From positions 1 through 5,459 of the forward strand of contig CAMPKJ010000309.1 in NCBI GenBank assembly GCA_946887105.1: a DNA stretch of 5,459 bases, given 5' to 3'. This document shows positions 1 to 5,459 of this stretch, piece after piece. Position 1 is the stretch's first letter. Every line of letters begins with the position of its first letter. A model generated the notes under the pieces. It searched no databases. It saw only the letters and a list, made by a program, of their open reading frames with translations, and had not been told where the DNA came from. The translations under genes were made by a program, and so were the position numbers. Source of the stretch: an uncultured Acidobacteriota bacterium. Lineage in GTDB: Bacteria > Acidobacteriota > Thermoanaerobaculia > Gp7-AA8.

Positions 1-2
1 CC

Positions 3-707
3 TTTGGCCGCCTCGAGATCACGCCGGTGAATGCGACGCGCCGCGATGAAGCGGTGGCCGCGACGGTCAAGAAGGGCGGCCGTACCGTCACGCCATCGCC
101 GCAACGCAGGGTCGTCCTCGATCTGCCGCCGGGCACTCACAAACTCGTCGCCGACGCGGCCGGCTATTGTCCGTCCGATCGCGACTACAAGGTCCAGGCG
201 GGAAAAATCACGAAGTCGATCCTGCCGCTGTCCCCCGGCCTCCGCGAGGACGAGATCGCCCGCTTCGTTCTGGGCTGGCACAATGAGCCGCGCGACCTCG
301 ATTCACATTTCTATCGCGGCTCCATCCTTTCGATCGCGCGGCCGGAGCATTTGTACTACGGCCGTAAGAGCGTGGCCCTGCCGGACGGAGCCGTGTTCGC
401 GACGCTCGACGTGGACGAGCTCTATCCCGGCCGCTACGAAACCGTCACCGTGCGTGCGGCCGCGGTCGGCGATTACAAGTACGTCATTCACCGCTATGCA
501 GGTTCCGGGACGATCGGCGACGCGAACGCGATGGTGCAGGTCTATACGCGGGGATGTCACGTGGATACGTTCGAGCCGCCTTCGGGATGCGTCGACAACG
601 TGTGGAATATCGTGGAGCTGCACAATCGCGGCGGAAGCGTGGAAGTCACGCCGCTGAACCGCTGCGAGGCCATCCCGGAGACTCCTGCACCGAAGACGGG
701 ACATTGA
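3..707 (+). CDS. YfaP/DUF2135-like exported protein with N-terminal PEGA-like domain (5' truncated)
   Basis: The reading frame is open from the window edge, so the true start lies upstream. The GTG at 27 has no ribosome binding site and falls inside a beta-strand pattern, so I do not use it. The visible part is 234 residues. Residues ~2-77 look like a carboxypeptidase-regulatory or PEGA-type beta domain (PPGTHKLVADAAGY, then a V-x-AG strand). Residues ~86-218 match the pattern I know from YfaP/DUF2135-type proteins: a strand ending in LGW, then PRDLDSH (96-102), an LYY strand, LDVDELYPGRYETVTV, YKYVIHRYAGSG, a V-VY strand and a final WNIVELHNRG. Acidic D98 and D100 are typical of this fold. 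C185 and C196 could form a disulfide. The family is usually exported or surface-associated and its biochemical role is unknown. The stop overlaps the start of the activator gene, suggesting one transcript. Domain assignment is by eye; moderate certainty. Confidence 0.75.
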   Translation, partial: FGRLEITPVNATRRDEAVAATVKKGGRTVTPSPQRRVVLDLPPGTHKLVADAAGYCPSDRDYKVQAGKITKSILPLSPGLREDEIARFVLGWHNEPRDLDSHFYRGSILSIARPEHLYYGRKSVALPDGAVFATLDVDELYPGRYETVTVRAAAVGDYKYVIHRYAGSGTIGDANAMVQVYTRGCHVDTFEPPSGCVDNVWNIVELHNRGGSVEVTPLNRCEAIPETPAPKTGH

Positions 708-2146
708 CCAGCGTGGCCGTAACGACCGAACCGCGCGACGCCGCCGAGCCGGAACAGGCGATGGCCGCGGCCATTCGTGCGATGCGGGACGTCGAGGTTC
801 GCTCTACGGGTGCGGGCTCGCGCCGCGGCAACGTCGTCGAGGAGTGTCGCCGCGTCCTGGGCGCGACCACCGTTGCCTTGTGTCATGTCAACGCGGACGG
901 CCGCGTGTCGTATGTGTGTATTGCCGGCGCGCCCGACGACACGGGCAGCCTTCGTGATGCTCTCGCGCAGGCGCTGCGAAGTGGGCGGGAGAGCTTTGCA
1001 TTCACACATCGCGAGACGTCGCAGGACCTCGTTCTGGCCGGCCGCGGTGCCGGCGTCGTGTATGCAATGCTGCCGTGTCGCGCGGAGCCATGGGCCGAGG
1101 AGTTCATGGCCTTCGTCGCCGACCGGCTGATCCGTCGCGGGTTCACCCGTGCGGAGCGGTCGGATCCGGCAGCGGAATCGCGCCTCGTGCTGCCGGCAGG
1201 GATGATCGTTGGTCCGTCACCTGTCATGCGCGAATTGCTCGCGCAGATATCGGCCACGGTATCCGGCCGGCTGGACGTGCTGCTTTCCGGTGAGACCGGA
1301 ACCGGGAAGGAACTGCTCGCGCGTCTCGTCCACGAGTCGGGGCCGACGCGGGGCGGGCCGTTCATTGCCGTCAATTGCGCCGCCATCCCTGGTGATCTGC
1401 TCGAGGCCGAGCTGTTTGGCGTCGAACGCGGCGTCGCTACGGGCGTCGATCCGCGCACGGGCCTGTTCCTCGACGCCGACCGCGGAACGATGTTTCTCGA
1501 CGAGGTCGCCGAATTGCCGGAACGCCTGCAAGCCAAGCTGCTGCGCGTCGTCCAGGAGCGTGAAGTCCTGGCTCTCGGCGCCAAGCGGCCGCGGAGGATT
1601 TCCGTCCGCATCGTCTCCGCTCACAATCGCGACCTGGCTTCTCTCGTCGGGGAAGGCCGTTTTCGCGCCGATTTGTACTATCGCCTGCGCGGTCTCGAAT
1701 TCCATGCGCCGCCTCTGCGTACGCGCGTCGAAGACATCCCCATGCTGGCCACTGAGTTCCTCAATCGGGCAGCCGAGGAGTATGGCCGCCGGATCACAGG
1801 CGTCACCGCGGCGGCGCTGGAGCTGCTGCGGGAACACGCATGGCCGGGAAATGTGCGTGAATTGCAGGGCGAAATGCGTCGCGCGGCGCTGCTCTGCCCT
1901 GACGGATCGCCCGTCGATGTCCATCATTTCCCGTCCTTGCGTGTACCAATGGCCGAACCGCGGCTGCAGCCGCAGTCGCGTCTCCAGACATTGCGCGACT
2001 GTATGGATATCGTCGAGCGCCGCGAGATCGAACGAGCCATGGTCGCGGCGCGCGGCAACCGCTCGCTCGCGGCGCGCACACTCGGCATTACGCGCAATGG
2101 ACTCGCAAGCAAATTGAAGCGTCACCGGATCGAGGTCAATGAGTGA
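704..2146 (+). CDS. Sigma-54-type AAA+ transcriptional activator, GAF-like/AAA+/Fis, variant GAFTGA loop
   Basis: Predicted enhancer-binding transcription activator of 480 residues. Domains: a degenerate GAF-like sensor (~40-145), an AAA+ ATPase (~168-400) and a Fis-type helix-turn-helix (~440-478, GNRSLAARTLGITRNGLASK). Motifs seen: Walker A GETGTGKE (196-203), Walker B MFLDE (263-267), sensor I SAHNRD (305-310), arginine fingers R321 and R327 in FRADLYYR, and sensor II WPGNVREL (380-387). No phospho-receiver domain is present, so control is probably by ligand or protein contact with the N-terminus. The oddity is the sigma-54-contact loop, GVATGV (243-248) in place of GAFTGA, losing the key aromatic. 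Start choice: TTG at 704 overlaps the upstream stop (TTGA), suggesting translational coupling. GTG 713 and ATG 761 are in-frame alternatives, and none has a strong Shine-Dalgarno. An upstream ATG at 554 would add a 50-residue arginine-rich overlap with the previous gene and is rejected. The probable target promoter lies just downstream. Confidence 0.93.
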   Translation: MTSVAVTTEPRDAAEPEQAMAAAIRAMRDVEVRSTGAGSRRGNVVEECRRVLGATTVALCHVNADGRVSYVCIAGAPDDTGSLRDALAQALRSGRESFAFTHRETSQDLVLAGRGAGVVYAMLPCRAEPWAEEFMAFVADRLIRRGFTRAERSDPAAESRLVLPAGMIVGPSPVMRELLAQISATVSGRLDVLLSGETGTGKELLARLVHESGPTRGGPFIAVNCAAIPGDLLEAELFGVERGVATGVDPRTGLFLDADRGTMFLDEVAELPERLQAKLLRVVQEREVLALGAKRPRRISVRIVSAHNRDLASLVGEGRFRADLYYRLRGLEFHAPPLRTRVEDIPMLATEFLNRAAEEYGRRITGVTAAALELLREHAWPGNVRELQGEMRRAALLCPDGSPVDVHHFPSLRVPMAEPRLQPQSRLQTLRDCMDIVERREIERAMVAARGNRSLAARTLGITRNGLASKLKRHRIEVNE

Positions 2147-2154
2147 TCGATCGC

Positions 2155-2203
2155 TGCGCAGGAGTGCCAACCGAGTGCGCAGGGTCTGCTCAATCCCTGC
2201 ACA
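2155..2203 (+). promoter_or_regulatory. Three helically phased TGCRCA motifs, putative activator binding sites
   Basis: TGCGCAGG occurs at 2155-2162 and exactly again at 2176-2183. A related TGCACA lies at 2198-2203. Start-to-start spacings are 21 and 22 bp, about two helical turns, so all would face the same side of the DNA. The first copy sits in the perfect 8-bp palindrome CTGCGCAG (2154-2161). Relative to the predicted sigma-54 start near 2258, their centres are at about -100, -79 and -57, overlapping the range where enhancer-binding proteins usually sit. The motifs are seen directly. Binding by the adjacent Fis-domain activator is inference. Confidence 0.5.
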
Positions 2204-2231
2204 AAAAGCACGATTCCAGAGGTAAATCATC

Positions 2232-2247
2232 GGGCATGTCCGTTGCT
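2232..2247 (+). promoter_or_regulatory. Sigma-54 (-24/-12) promoter
   Basis: GGGCATG-TCCG-TTGCT compares with the sigma-54 consensus TGGCACG-N4-TTGCW. The invariant GG (2233-2234) and GC (2245-2246) have the obligatory 10-bp spacing, and the -12 block TTGCT matches completely. Mismatches are the first base (G for T) and the sixth (T for C). Transcription would start near 2258, giving a leader of about 114 nt before the gene at 2372. It lies in the only long gap of the window, directly after a sigma-54-type activator gene, which strongly raises its credibility. Confidence 0.72.
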
Positions 2248-2282
2248 CTCAGGTCGGTACAAACGACAGATCGATCCGGGTC

Positions 2283-2332
2283 CGTTGTCGTCGAATCGTT
2301 GTCCAATCGCAGCATGAAATTTCGTTGTCGTC
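2283..2332 (+). repeat. CGTTGTC direct repeats in the operon leader
   Basis: CGTTGTCGTC is present exactly at 2283-2292 and 2323-2332, with a shorter CGTTGTC at 2297-2303. All three lie downstream of the predicted sigma-54 start, so they would be in the 5' leader of the mRNA. They could be a regulator or RNA-binding site, or chance low-complexity sequence. No function can be assigned. A small CCGGC/GCCGG stem (2336-2340 with 2347-2351, 6-nt loop) follows just ahead of the ribosome binding site. Confidence 0.4.
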
Positions 2333-2354
2333 ATGCCGGCCGCAGTGCCGGAAA

Positions 2355-2363
2355 GAGGAGAGG
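2355..2363 (+). promoter_or_regulatory. Ribosome binding site fixing the start at 2372
   Basis: The purine run GAGGAGAGG lies 8 nt before ATG 2372. It decides for this start over the upstream in-frame ATG at 2333, which has no such sequence and would bury the signal peptide. Confidence 0.8.
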
Positions 2364-2371
2364 AACGTCTC

Positions 2372-2770
2372 ATGAAAAAGCTCGCAATTATTCTCGCAGT
2401 AATGCTCTTCGCGGCCGTAGCCTATGGTGAGGATTCGCCGGACCGTACTCACGTCAAGATCGTCAGGGTGCCCGCGCAGTGTCTGGAGACCGGCTCGGCG
2501 GAACAGGGCGGCGTCAATTACACGTGCGCCAAAGTCGATACGGCGGAGGTCTGGAACGACACCGAGCTGCGCAAGTTCGACAAGGACATCTTCGAGGCGT
2601 ATCAGCAGGCCGCTCCGCGCCCGCCGGAACCGAGGACGCTCGTCGGCCTGGTCGTGCGCCAGGAGACGCTGGAGACGACCAAGCACGTCCAGGAGTCGAC
2701 GACCGCGCGGAAGGAAGTAGCGCTGGTCGAACGGCGTGACGGCTACAAGTACCGCTACGCCCGCCGCTAG
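2372..2770 (+). CDS. Small secreted protein of unknown function
   Basis: I do not recognise this 132-residue protein. It begins with a clear Sec signal peptide (MKK, then hydrophobic residues ~4-17), with likely cleavage after the A-Y-G at ~17-19, so the mature protein of about 113 residues would be periplasmic or secreted. Two cysteines in the mature N-terminal half (in AQCLETG and NYTCAKV) are about 17 residues apart and could form a disulfide. The C-terminal half is highly charged and predicted helical to extended (RQETLETTKHVQESTTARKE), ending in a basic, tyrosine-containing tail (YKYRYARR). No catalytic motif or membrane anchor is visible. It is the first gene after the sigma-54 promoter and has the best Shine-Dalgarno of the set, so it is probably the most strongly expressed member of the operon. 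A strong hairpin follows its stop. Confidence 0.85.
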   Translation: MKKLAIILAVMLFAAVAYGEDSPDRTHVKIVRVPAQCLETGSAEQGGVNYTCAKVDTAEVWNDTELRKFDKDIFEAYQQAAPRPPEPRTLVGLVVRQETLETTKHVQESTTARKEVALVERRDGYKYRYARR

Positions 2771-2779
2771 AACAGCAGG

Positions 2780-2813
2780 GCCGCGGGTTCCGCGCAACAG
2801 CGGAGCCCGCGGC
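2780..2813 (+). terminator. Strong GC hairpin between operon genes (terminator-like or attenuating)
   Basis: The left arm GCCGCGGGTTCCGC (2780-2793) pairs with the right arm GCGGAGCCCGCGGC (2800-2813) over 14 bp with a single G-U pair and a 6-nt loop. No T-tract follows (TCGACTTCC), so it is not a classical intrinsic terminator. It ends only 9 nt before the next start codon. It may cause partial termination, protect the upstream mRNA from 3' decay, or limit translation of the next gene. Confidence 0.55.
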
Positions 2814-2822
2814 TCGACTTCC

Positions 2823-3842
2823 ATGAATCGCGCGGCAATCGTCGTTCTGGCGTTTCTCGGTTGCTGCGCAGCGGCGTGTGCAAGCGGGACAAGCCGCCCG
2901 CCCGCGCGTGCAGGCCAGGCTTGGAACGCCATCGGCCTCGGCGACATTCATGATGCGGCGCTCCGGCAAACCGTGAAGGAGCTCCTGCAATTCGTCGATA
3001 CGGACGTGTTATGGCCCCAATTCGCTCTCGGCGACGACCCGGTCATCGTCGTCGAAGGGCGAGCGCCTCGGGACTCGGTGGCCTACTGTATCGGCCGGTG
3101 CGTCCCGGAGTTGGCGAGCGGCGGGTGGTCGCGCGTCTGGCGCCGCGATTCTCCGCGCATGCTCGCTGCGAACGAGGCGGAGATCGCGCCGCTCGCGTCG
3201 TGGGGGCTGGCCGGCGAGGGCGACGTCCTGGCCGTGGGATTTTCCAGCCGCGAACTGACCGTCACGATCGCGCTGCACGAATCGTTTCACCTGCACTATC
3301 AAACCGAATACTCGCAGTCGTTCAGCGATGAAGTGGGCGGCACCGGCAGGCCTGCGTCGAGTTTTTCCCGCAAAGGACTGGAAACGGCGTACAGCAGCTC
3401 CGAACCTGTCGTTTCAGAACTGCGCAGCGAATGTCGCGCCCTCGTCGATGCTCTCCACGCCGCGGACCATGCCGGCGTTCAAGCATCGCTGCGGCGTTTC
3501 GTCGACGTCCGCGAGGAGCGCCGATCGCGTGCGAACGCGCCGGCGCTCGAAGAGGATTTCTGGGAACGTCAGGAAGGCGTGCCCGTCAATCTCGAACGCC
3601 GGACGGCGAAGCGCCTGCACTTCACCGATCCCAGTCTCATCGAGACCGCGCTGTCCGAGAACGGGTGCGATGTCATCCCCGAGATCTCCTATCTGCTCGT
3701 TCTGGGCGGTCTGCAGGCCGCGGTGCTCGACGCATTCGATGACCCGCGGTCGTGGCCGCGGCTGGTTTATCCGCGCGACGGCACTGCCGCATCGTCTTTG
3801 TACGCTCTCGTCCAAAACCTGTCGATCCAGCAAGGAAGGTGA
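2823..3842 (+). CDS. Probable lipoprotein with HExxH zinc-metalloprotease motif
   Basis: A 339-residue exported protein that I cannot name to family. Residues 1-20 form a hydrophobic export signal rich in cysteine (FLGCCAAACAS). C19 after AAA could be a lipidated cysteine, though the lipobox is weak; otherwise it is cleaved by signal peptidase I. The notable motif is ALHESFHLHYQ, giving HExxH at 152-156, which in gluzincin-type peptidases binds zinc (H152, H156) with catalytic E153. A downstream acidic ligand is expected; the ERQEG-x5-LERR segment (248-260, E251, E258) or E203 in ELRSEC are candidates. C89 and C93 may pair. ATG 2823 is chosen because the signal peptide begins there, although no Shine-Dalgarno lies at the normal distance and the hairpin occupies that zone. 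Its stop is 3 bp before the next start. Peptidase activity is inferred from the motif only. Confidence 0.8.
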   Translation: MNRAAIVVLAFLGCCAAACASGTSRPPARAGQAWNAIGLGDIHDAALRQTVKELLQFVDTDVLWPQFALGDDPVIVVEGRAPRDSVAYCIGRCVPELASGGWSRVWRRDSPRMLAANEAEIAPLASWGLAGEGDVLAVGFSSRELTVTIALHESFHLHYQTEYSQSFSDEVGGTGRPASSFSRKGLETAYSSSEPVVSELRSECRALVDALHAADHAGVQASLRRFVDVREERRSRANAPALEEDFWERQEGVPVNLERRTAKRLHFTDPSLIETALSENGCDVIPEISYLLVLGGLQAAVLDAFDDPRSWPRLVYPRDGTAASSLYALVQNLSIQQGR

Positions 3843-3845
3843 TCC

Positions 3846-5183
3846 ATGTCCCGCAGACTCGTTCTCTCATTGATCGTGCCGTTCGTCGTAACGCTCACCA
3901 TTCAGGCGGCGGAGATGAATGGCATCCAATTCGCGGCTTCGCCGGGCTCGTCGTGGCGTTGCGGTCTGCAGAATGATGACCTTCCAGGCCTCGCGAGCGA
4001 ACACATGCTCCAGCCGGTCGCGGCGGGCTGCGAGCGTGGTGACGTGAGGGCGTATGTGGTGGTCGTCGACCTGTCCGACAGCCGCTCGCCGATGCGGGCC
4101 GAGCAGATGGCCGCGGACGCGGAAGACCAATTGCCTTCGGCGTGGAAGATCGATTCGAAGTCGTACGACGTCGTCACGCTTTCGAGCGGACAGCGGGCCG
4201 CGTACTCGCGCCTCGTCGGAAAGGGCACCGGCTTCACGTTCGTCTCAGGACAAAAGCCGATGGTGGCGATCTCGCTCAATGTGCCGCTGCTGTTCGAGGA
4301 TGAGAGCGGAAAGACCCGGCAGGTGATCGCCGTATTTCGCGTGCGCGCCGCGCTTCCGCCGGCCGCTGCGGACCGAAAAGCCTTCATCGCGGATCTCGAC
4401 CGCACCGTGCGCGAGTGGGCGGGAAGCGCGACGCCGGCGGGCGGCCACGCGATCTCCGAGCGCGATTTCGAGCTCGCCGCGTATGCGCGCACCAAAGGCA
4501 TCACGCTGCCTGCCGGCGCGCCGGACGCGGCACCACGACCGCCGCAGGATCCACTCCCTTCGGCGGTGGCCGCCCTCATGAACCACCGGGCGACGAGCGA
4601 GGATCTGGCCACTCTCGAAAAGGCGACGTCGCGCGCCCCCCAGTCGCCGCTTGCGAAAACACTGCAGTCGTACATCGATGAGGCGGCGCGGAGCGCCGAG
4701 GAACAGACGCTCGTCGCCATCCTCGATGCGGCGAAGGAGGACGCGCCCCGATTCTTCTCCCGTTTCCTGGCGACCAGTGCGGGCGCCGGTGACGCGGACG
4801 GCCTCGCGGTGGCACTGCGCGTCGCACAACAGCGCGGCTGGTCGCTTCACAATGCCACCCCGGACGCGATCGGCATCGTCGTTCGCGCCATTACCGCGCA
4901 TGCGGTGTCGGTCGCACCCGAGTCACGAGCATTCTTCGAGCTGCCGGCCGATCAGATCCCTCCACTGGTACAGAAGCCGCCGCCCTATGTCACGGAAATC
5001 GCGAAGGCATCCGGTACGGGATGGAGGCTCCGAGACCGTCGCGGTGCATCTCGCGGTGCTTTCCTCGTCCGTTCCGACAATGGAGTGGGACTGCTCGAGC
5101 GACAGCAGGACGGAACGTATCGTTTGCGGCCCGTAACGAACGTCCTCGATCTCGCCGGCGGCTCCGCACCACCGGCCCATTGA
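3846..5183 (+). CDS. Exported protein of unknown function, two-part architecture
   Basis: I do not recognise this 445-residue protein. It starts with a Sec signal peptide (MSRR, hydrophobic ~5-19, likely cleavage near QAA at 20-22). Residues ~25-192 have an alternating strand/helix pattern (NGIQFAASPGSSW, AYVVVVDLSD, GQRAAYSRLVG, VIAVFRVRAAL, then a helix ending in REWAG) that loosely recalls PsbP/DcrB-like exported domains; this is a weak resemblance. C39 and C62 could form a disulfide. A proline/alanine-rich linker (~222-238) separates a helical second part (~238-390) without recognisable motifs. The C-terminus has short strands (RGAFLVRSDNGVGLLER, then YRLRPV), compatible with a small beta unit. 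The start is supported by AAGGAAGGTG just upstream, overlapping the previous gene's stop, so the two are almost certainly co-translated. No enzymatic residues are evident. Confidence 0.85.
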   Translation: MSRRLVLSLIVPFVVTLTIQAAEMNGIQFAASPGSSWRCGLQNDDLPGLASEHMLQPVAAGCERGDVRAYVVVVDLSDSRSPMRAEQMAADAEDQLPSAWKIDSKSYDVVTLSSGQRAAYSRLVGKGTGFTFVSGQKPMVAISLNVPLLFEDESGKTRQVIAVFRVRAALPPAAADRKAFIADLDRTVREWAGSATPAGGHAISERDFELAAYARTKGITLPAGAPDAAPRPPQDPLPSAVAALMNHRATSEDLATLEKATSRAPQSPLAKTLQSYIDEAARSAEEQTLVAILDAAKEDAPRFFSRFLATSAGAGDADGLAVALRVAQQRGWSLHNATPDAIGIVVRAITAHAVSVAPESRAFFELPADQIPPLVQKPPPYVTEIAKASGTGWRLRDRRGASRGAFLVRSDNGVGLLERQQDGTYRLRPVTNVLDLAGGSAPPAH

Positions 5184-5277
5184 TCCGCCGCCGCGCTGCA
5201 CGTACGCCGGGGATGCCCAGCCTGCGGCATACCGAAAGAGCGAGATCCGTGTCTTTGCTCCGTGACGGACCACGTTC

Positions 5278-5283
5278 GAGGAG
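5278..5283 (+). promoter_or_regulatory. Ribosome binding site for the last gene
   Basis: GAGGAG with a 6-nt spacer to ATG 5290. It makes the 3'-truncated frame a credible gene despite its short visible length. Confidence 0.75.
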
Positions 5284-5289
5284 ATATTC

Positions 5290-5459
5290 ATGAGAAAGCG
5301 TCATCACGTCATCGTCGCCGCCGTGCTGCTCAATCTGTTCGCACTGTCTCTCGGTGCGCAAACTCCGCAGGTGATCATTCAACCCACCACGCAGACGAAG
5401 CAGGAGCTCACGAAAGCGTTGCGGGAGTTCCGCGACAAGAACGATCGCCAGGGCGAGGC
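5290..5459 (+). CDS. Exported protein, N-terminal fragment (3' truncated by window)
   Basis: The open frame from ATG 5290 runs off the window with 56 full codons visible. MRKRHH, a hydrophobic core (VIVAAVLLNLFALSL) and G-A before Q form a textbook signal peptide, with cleavage likely after residue 23. The mature start (QTPQVIIQPTTQTKQ, then a charged helix-like ELTKALREFRDKNDR) contains no recognisable domain. The 106-bp gap from the previous stop holds no convincing promoter or terminator, so it may belong to the same operon. Its function cannot be judged from the fragment. Confidence 0.75.
   Translation, partial: MRKRHHVIVAAVLLNLFALSLGAQTPQVIIQPTTQTKQELTKALREFRDKNDRQGE

Noticed and set aside
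276..290. TGGCACA resembling a sigma-54 -24 element inside the first gene
   Set aside because: The bases at the required -12 position are CG rather than GC and there is no TTGC block.
554..703. Upstream in-frame ATG extending the activator by 50 residues
   Set aside because: It overlaps the YfaP-like gene by about 150 bases, encodes an arginine-rich stretch unlike a sensor domain and reads as a shadow of the other frame.
1217..2230. Long antisense open frame of 337 codons opposite the activator
   Set aside because: Typical shadow frame in GC-rich coding DNA. The sense strand carries complete AAA+ and Fis motifs, while the antisense translation shows no domain pattern.
2736..2822. Upstream ATG at 2736 for the HExxH protein
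   Set aside because: It would place a hydrophilic 29-residue extension ahead of the signal peptide and overlap the preceding gene.
2249..2947. Antisense open frame of 232 codons across the promoter region and the small secreted gene
   Set aside because: It runs through the regulatory gap and two sense genes with clear signal peptides, and is rich in arginine and alanine as expected for a shadow frame.
5213..5230. ATGCC/GGCAT inverted repeat after the 445-residue gene as a terminator
   Set aside because: Only five base pairs with an 8-nt loop and no following T-tract; too weak to call.

Overview
The window is GC-rich, densely coding DNA with every supportable gene on the + strand. It looks like a chromosomal segment of a Gram-negative, GC-rich soil- or sediment-type bacterium. 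An Acidobacteriota-like or myxobacterium-like source fits the protein types (YfaP-like exported protein, sigma-54 activator, run of exported orphan proteins). No rRNA or marker gene is present to prove this. I see no tRNA, CRISPR array, insertion sequence or phage gene.

Layout: (a) 3-707 is the 3' part of a gene for a surface-layer-type protein with a carboxypeptidase-regulatory/PEGA-like beta domain followed by a YfaP/DUF2135-like domain. (b) 704-2146 overlaps it by four bases (TTGA) and encodes a sigma-54-type AAA+ activator with a degenerate GAF-like N-terminus and a Fis-type HTH. Its sigma-54-contacting loop reads GVATGV instead of GAFTGA. (c) 2147-2371 is the only substantial non-coding stretch. 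It holds three TGCRCA motifs spaced 21 and 22 bp apart, a near-consensus -24/-12 sigma-54 promoter (GGGCATG-N4-TTGCT, 2232-2247) and a repeat-bearing leader. (d) 2372-2770, 2823-3842, 3846-5183 and 5290-end form a co-directional series of four genes. Each begins with an export signal: a small two-cysteine protein, a probable lipoprotein with a zinc-protease HExxH motif, an uncharacterised two-part protein and a truncated exported protein.

The most coherent reading is that the activator binds the phased sites just downstream of its own gene and switches on the sigma-54 promoter driving the envelope-protein operon. The promoter and sites come from reading the sequence. The link between activator and operon is inferred. 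The variant loop is the main puzzle: either GVATGV works with sigma-54 in this lineage, or another activator serves this promoter. A 14-bp GC hairpin between the first two operon genes may tune their relative expression.
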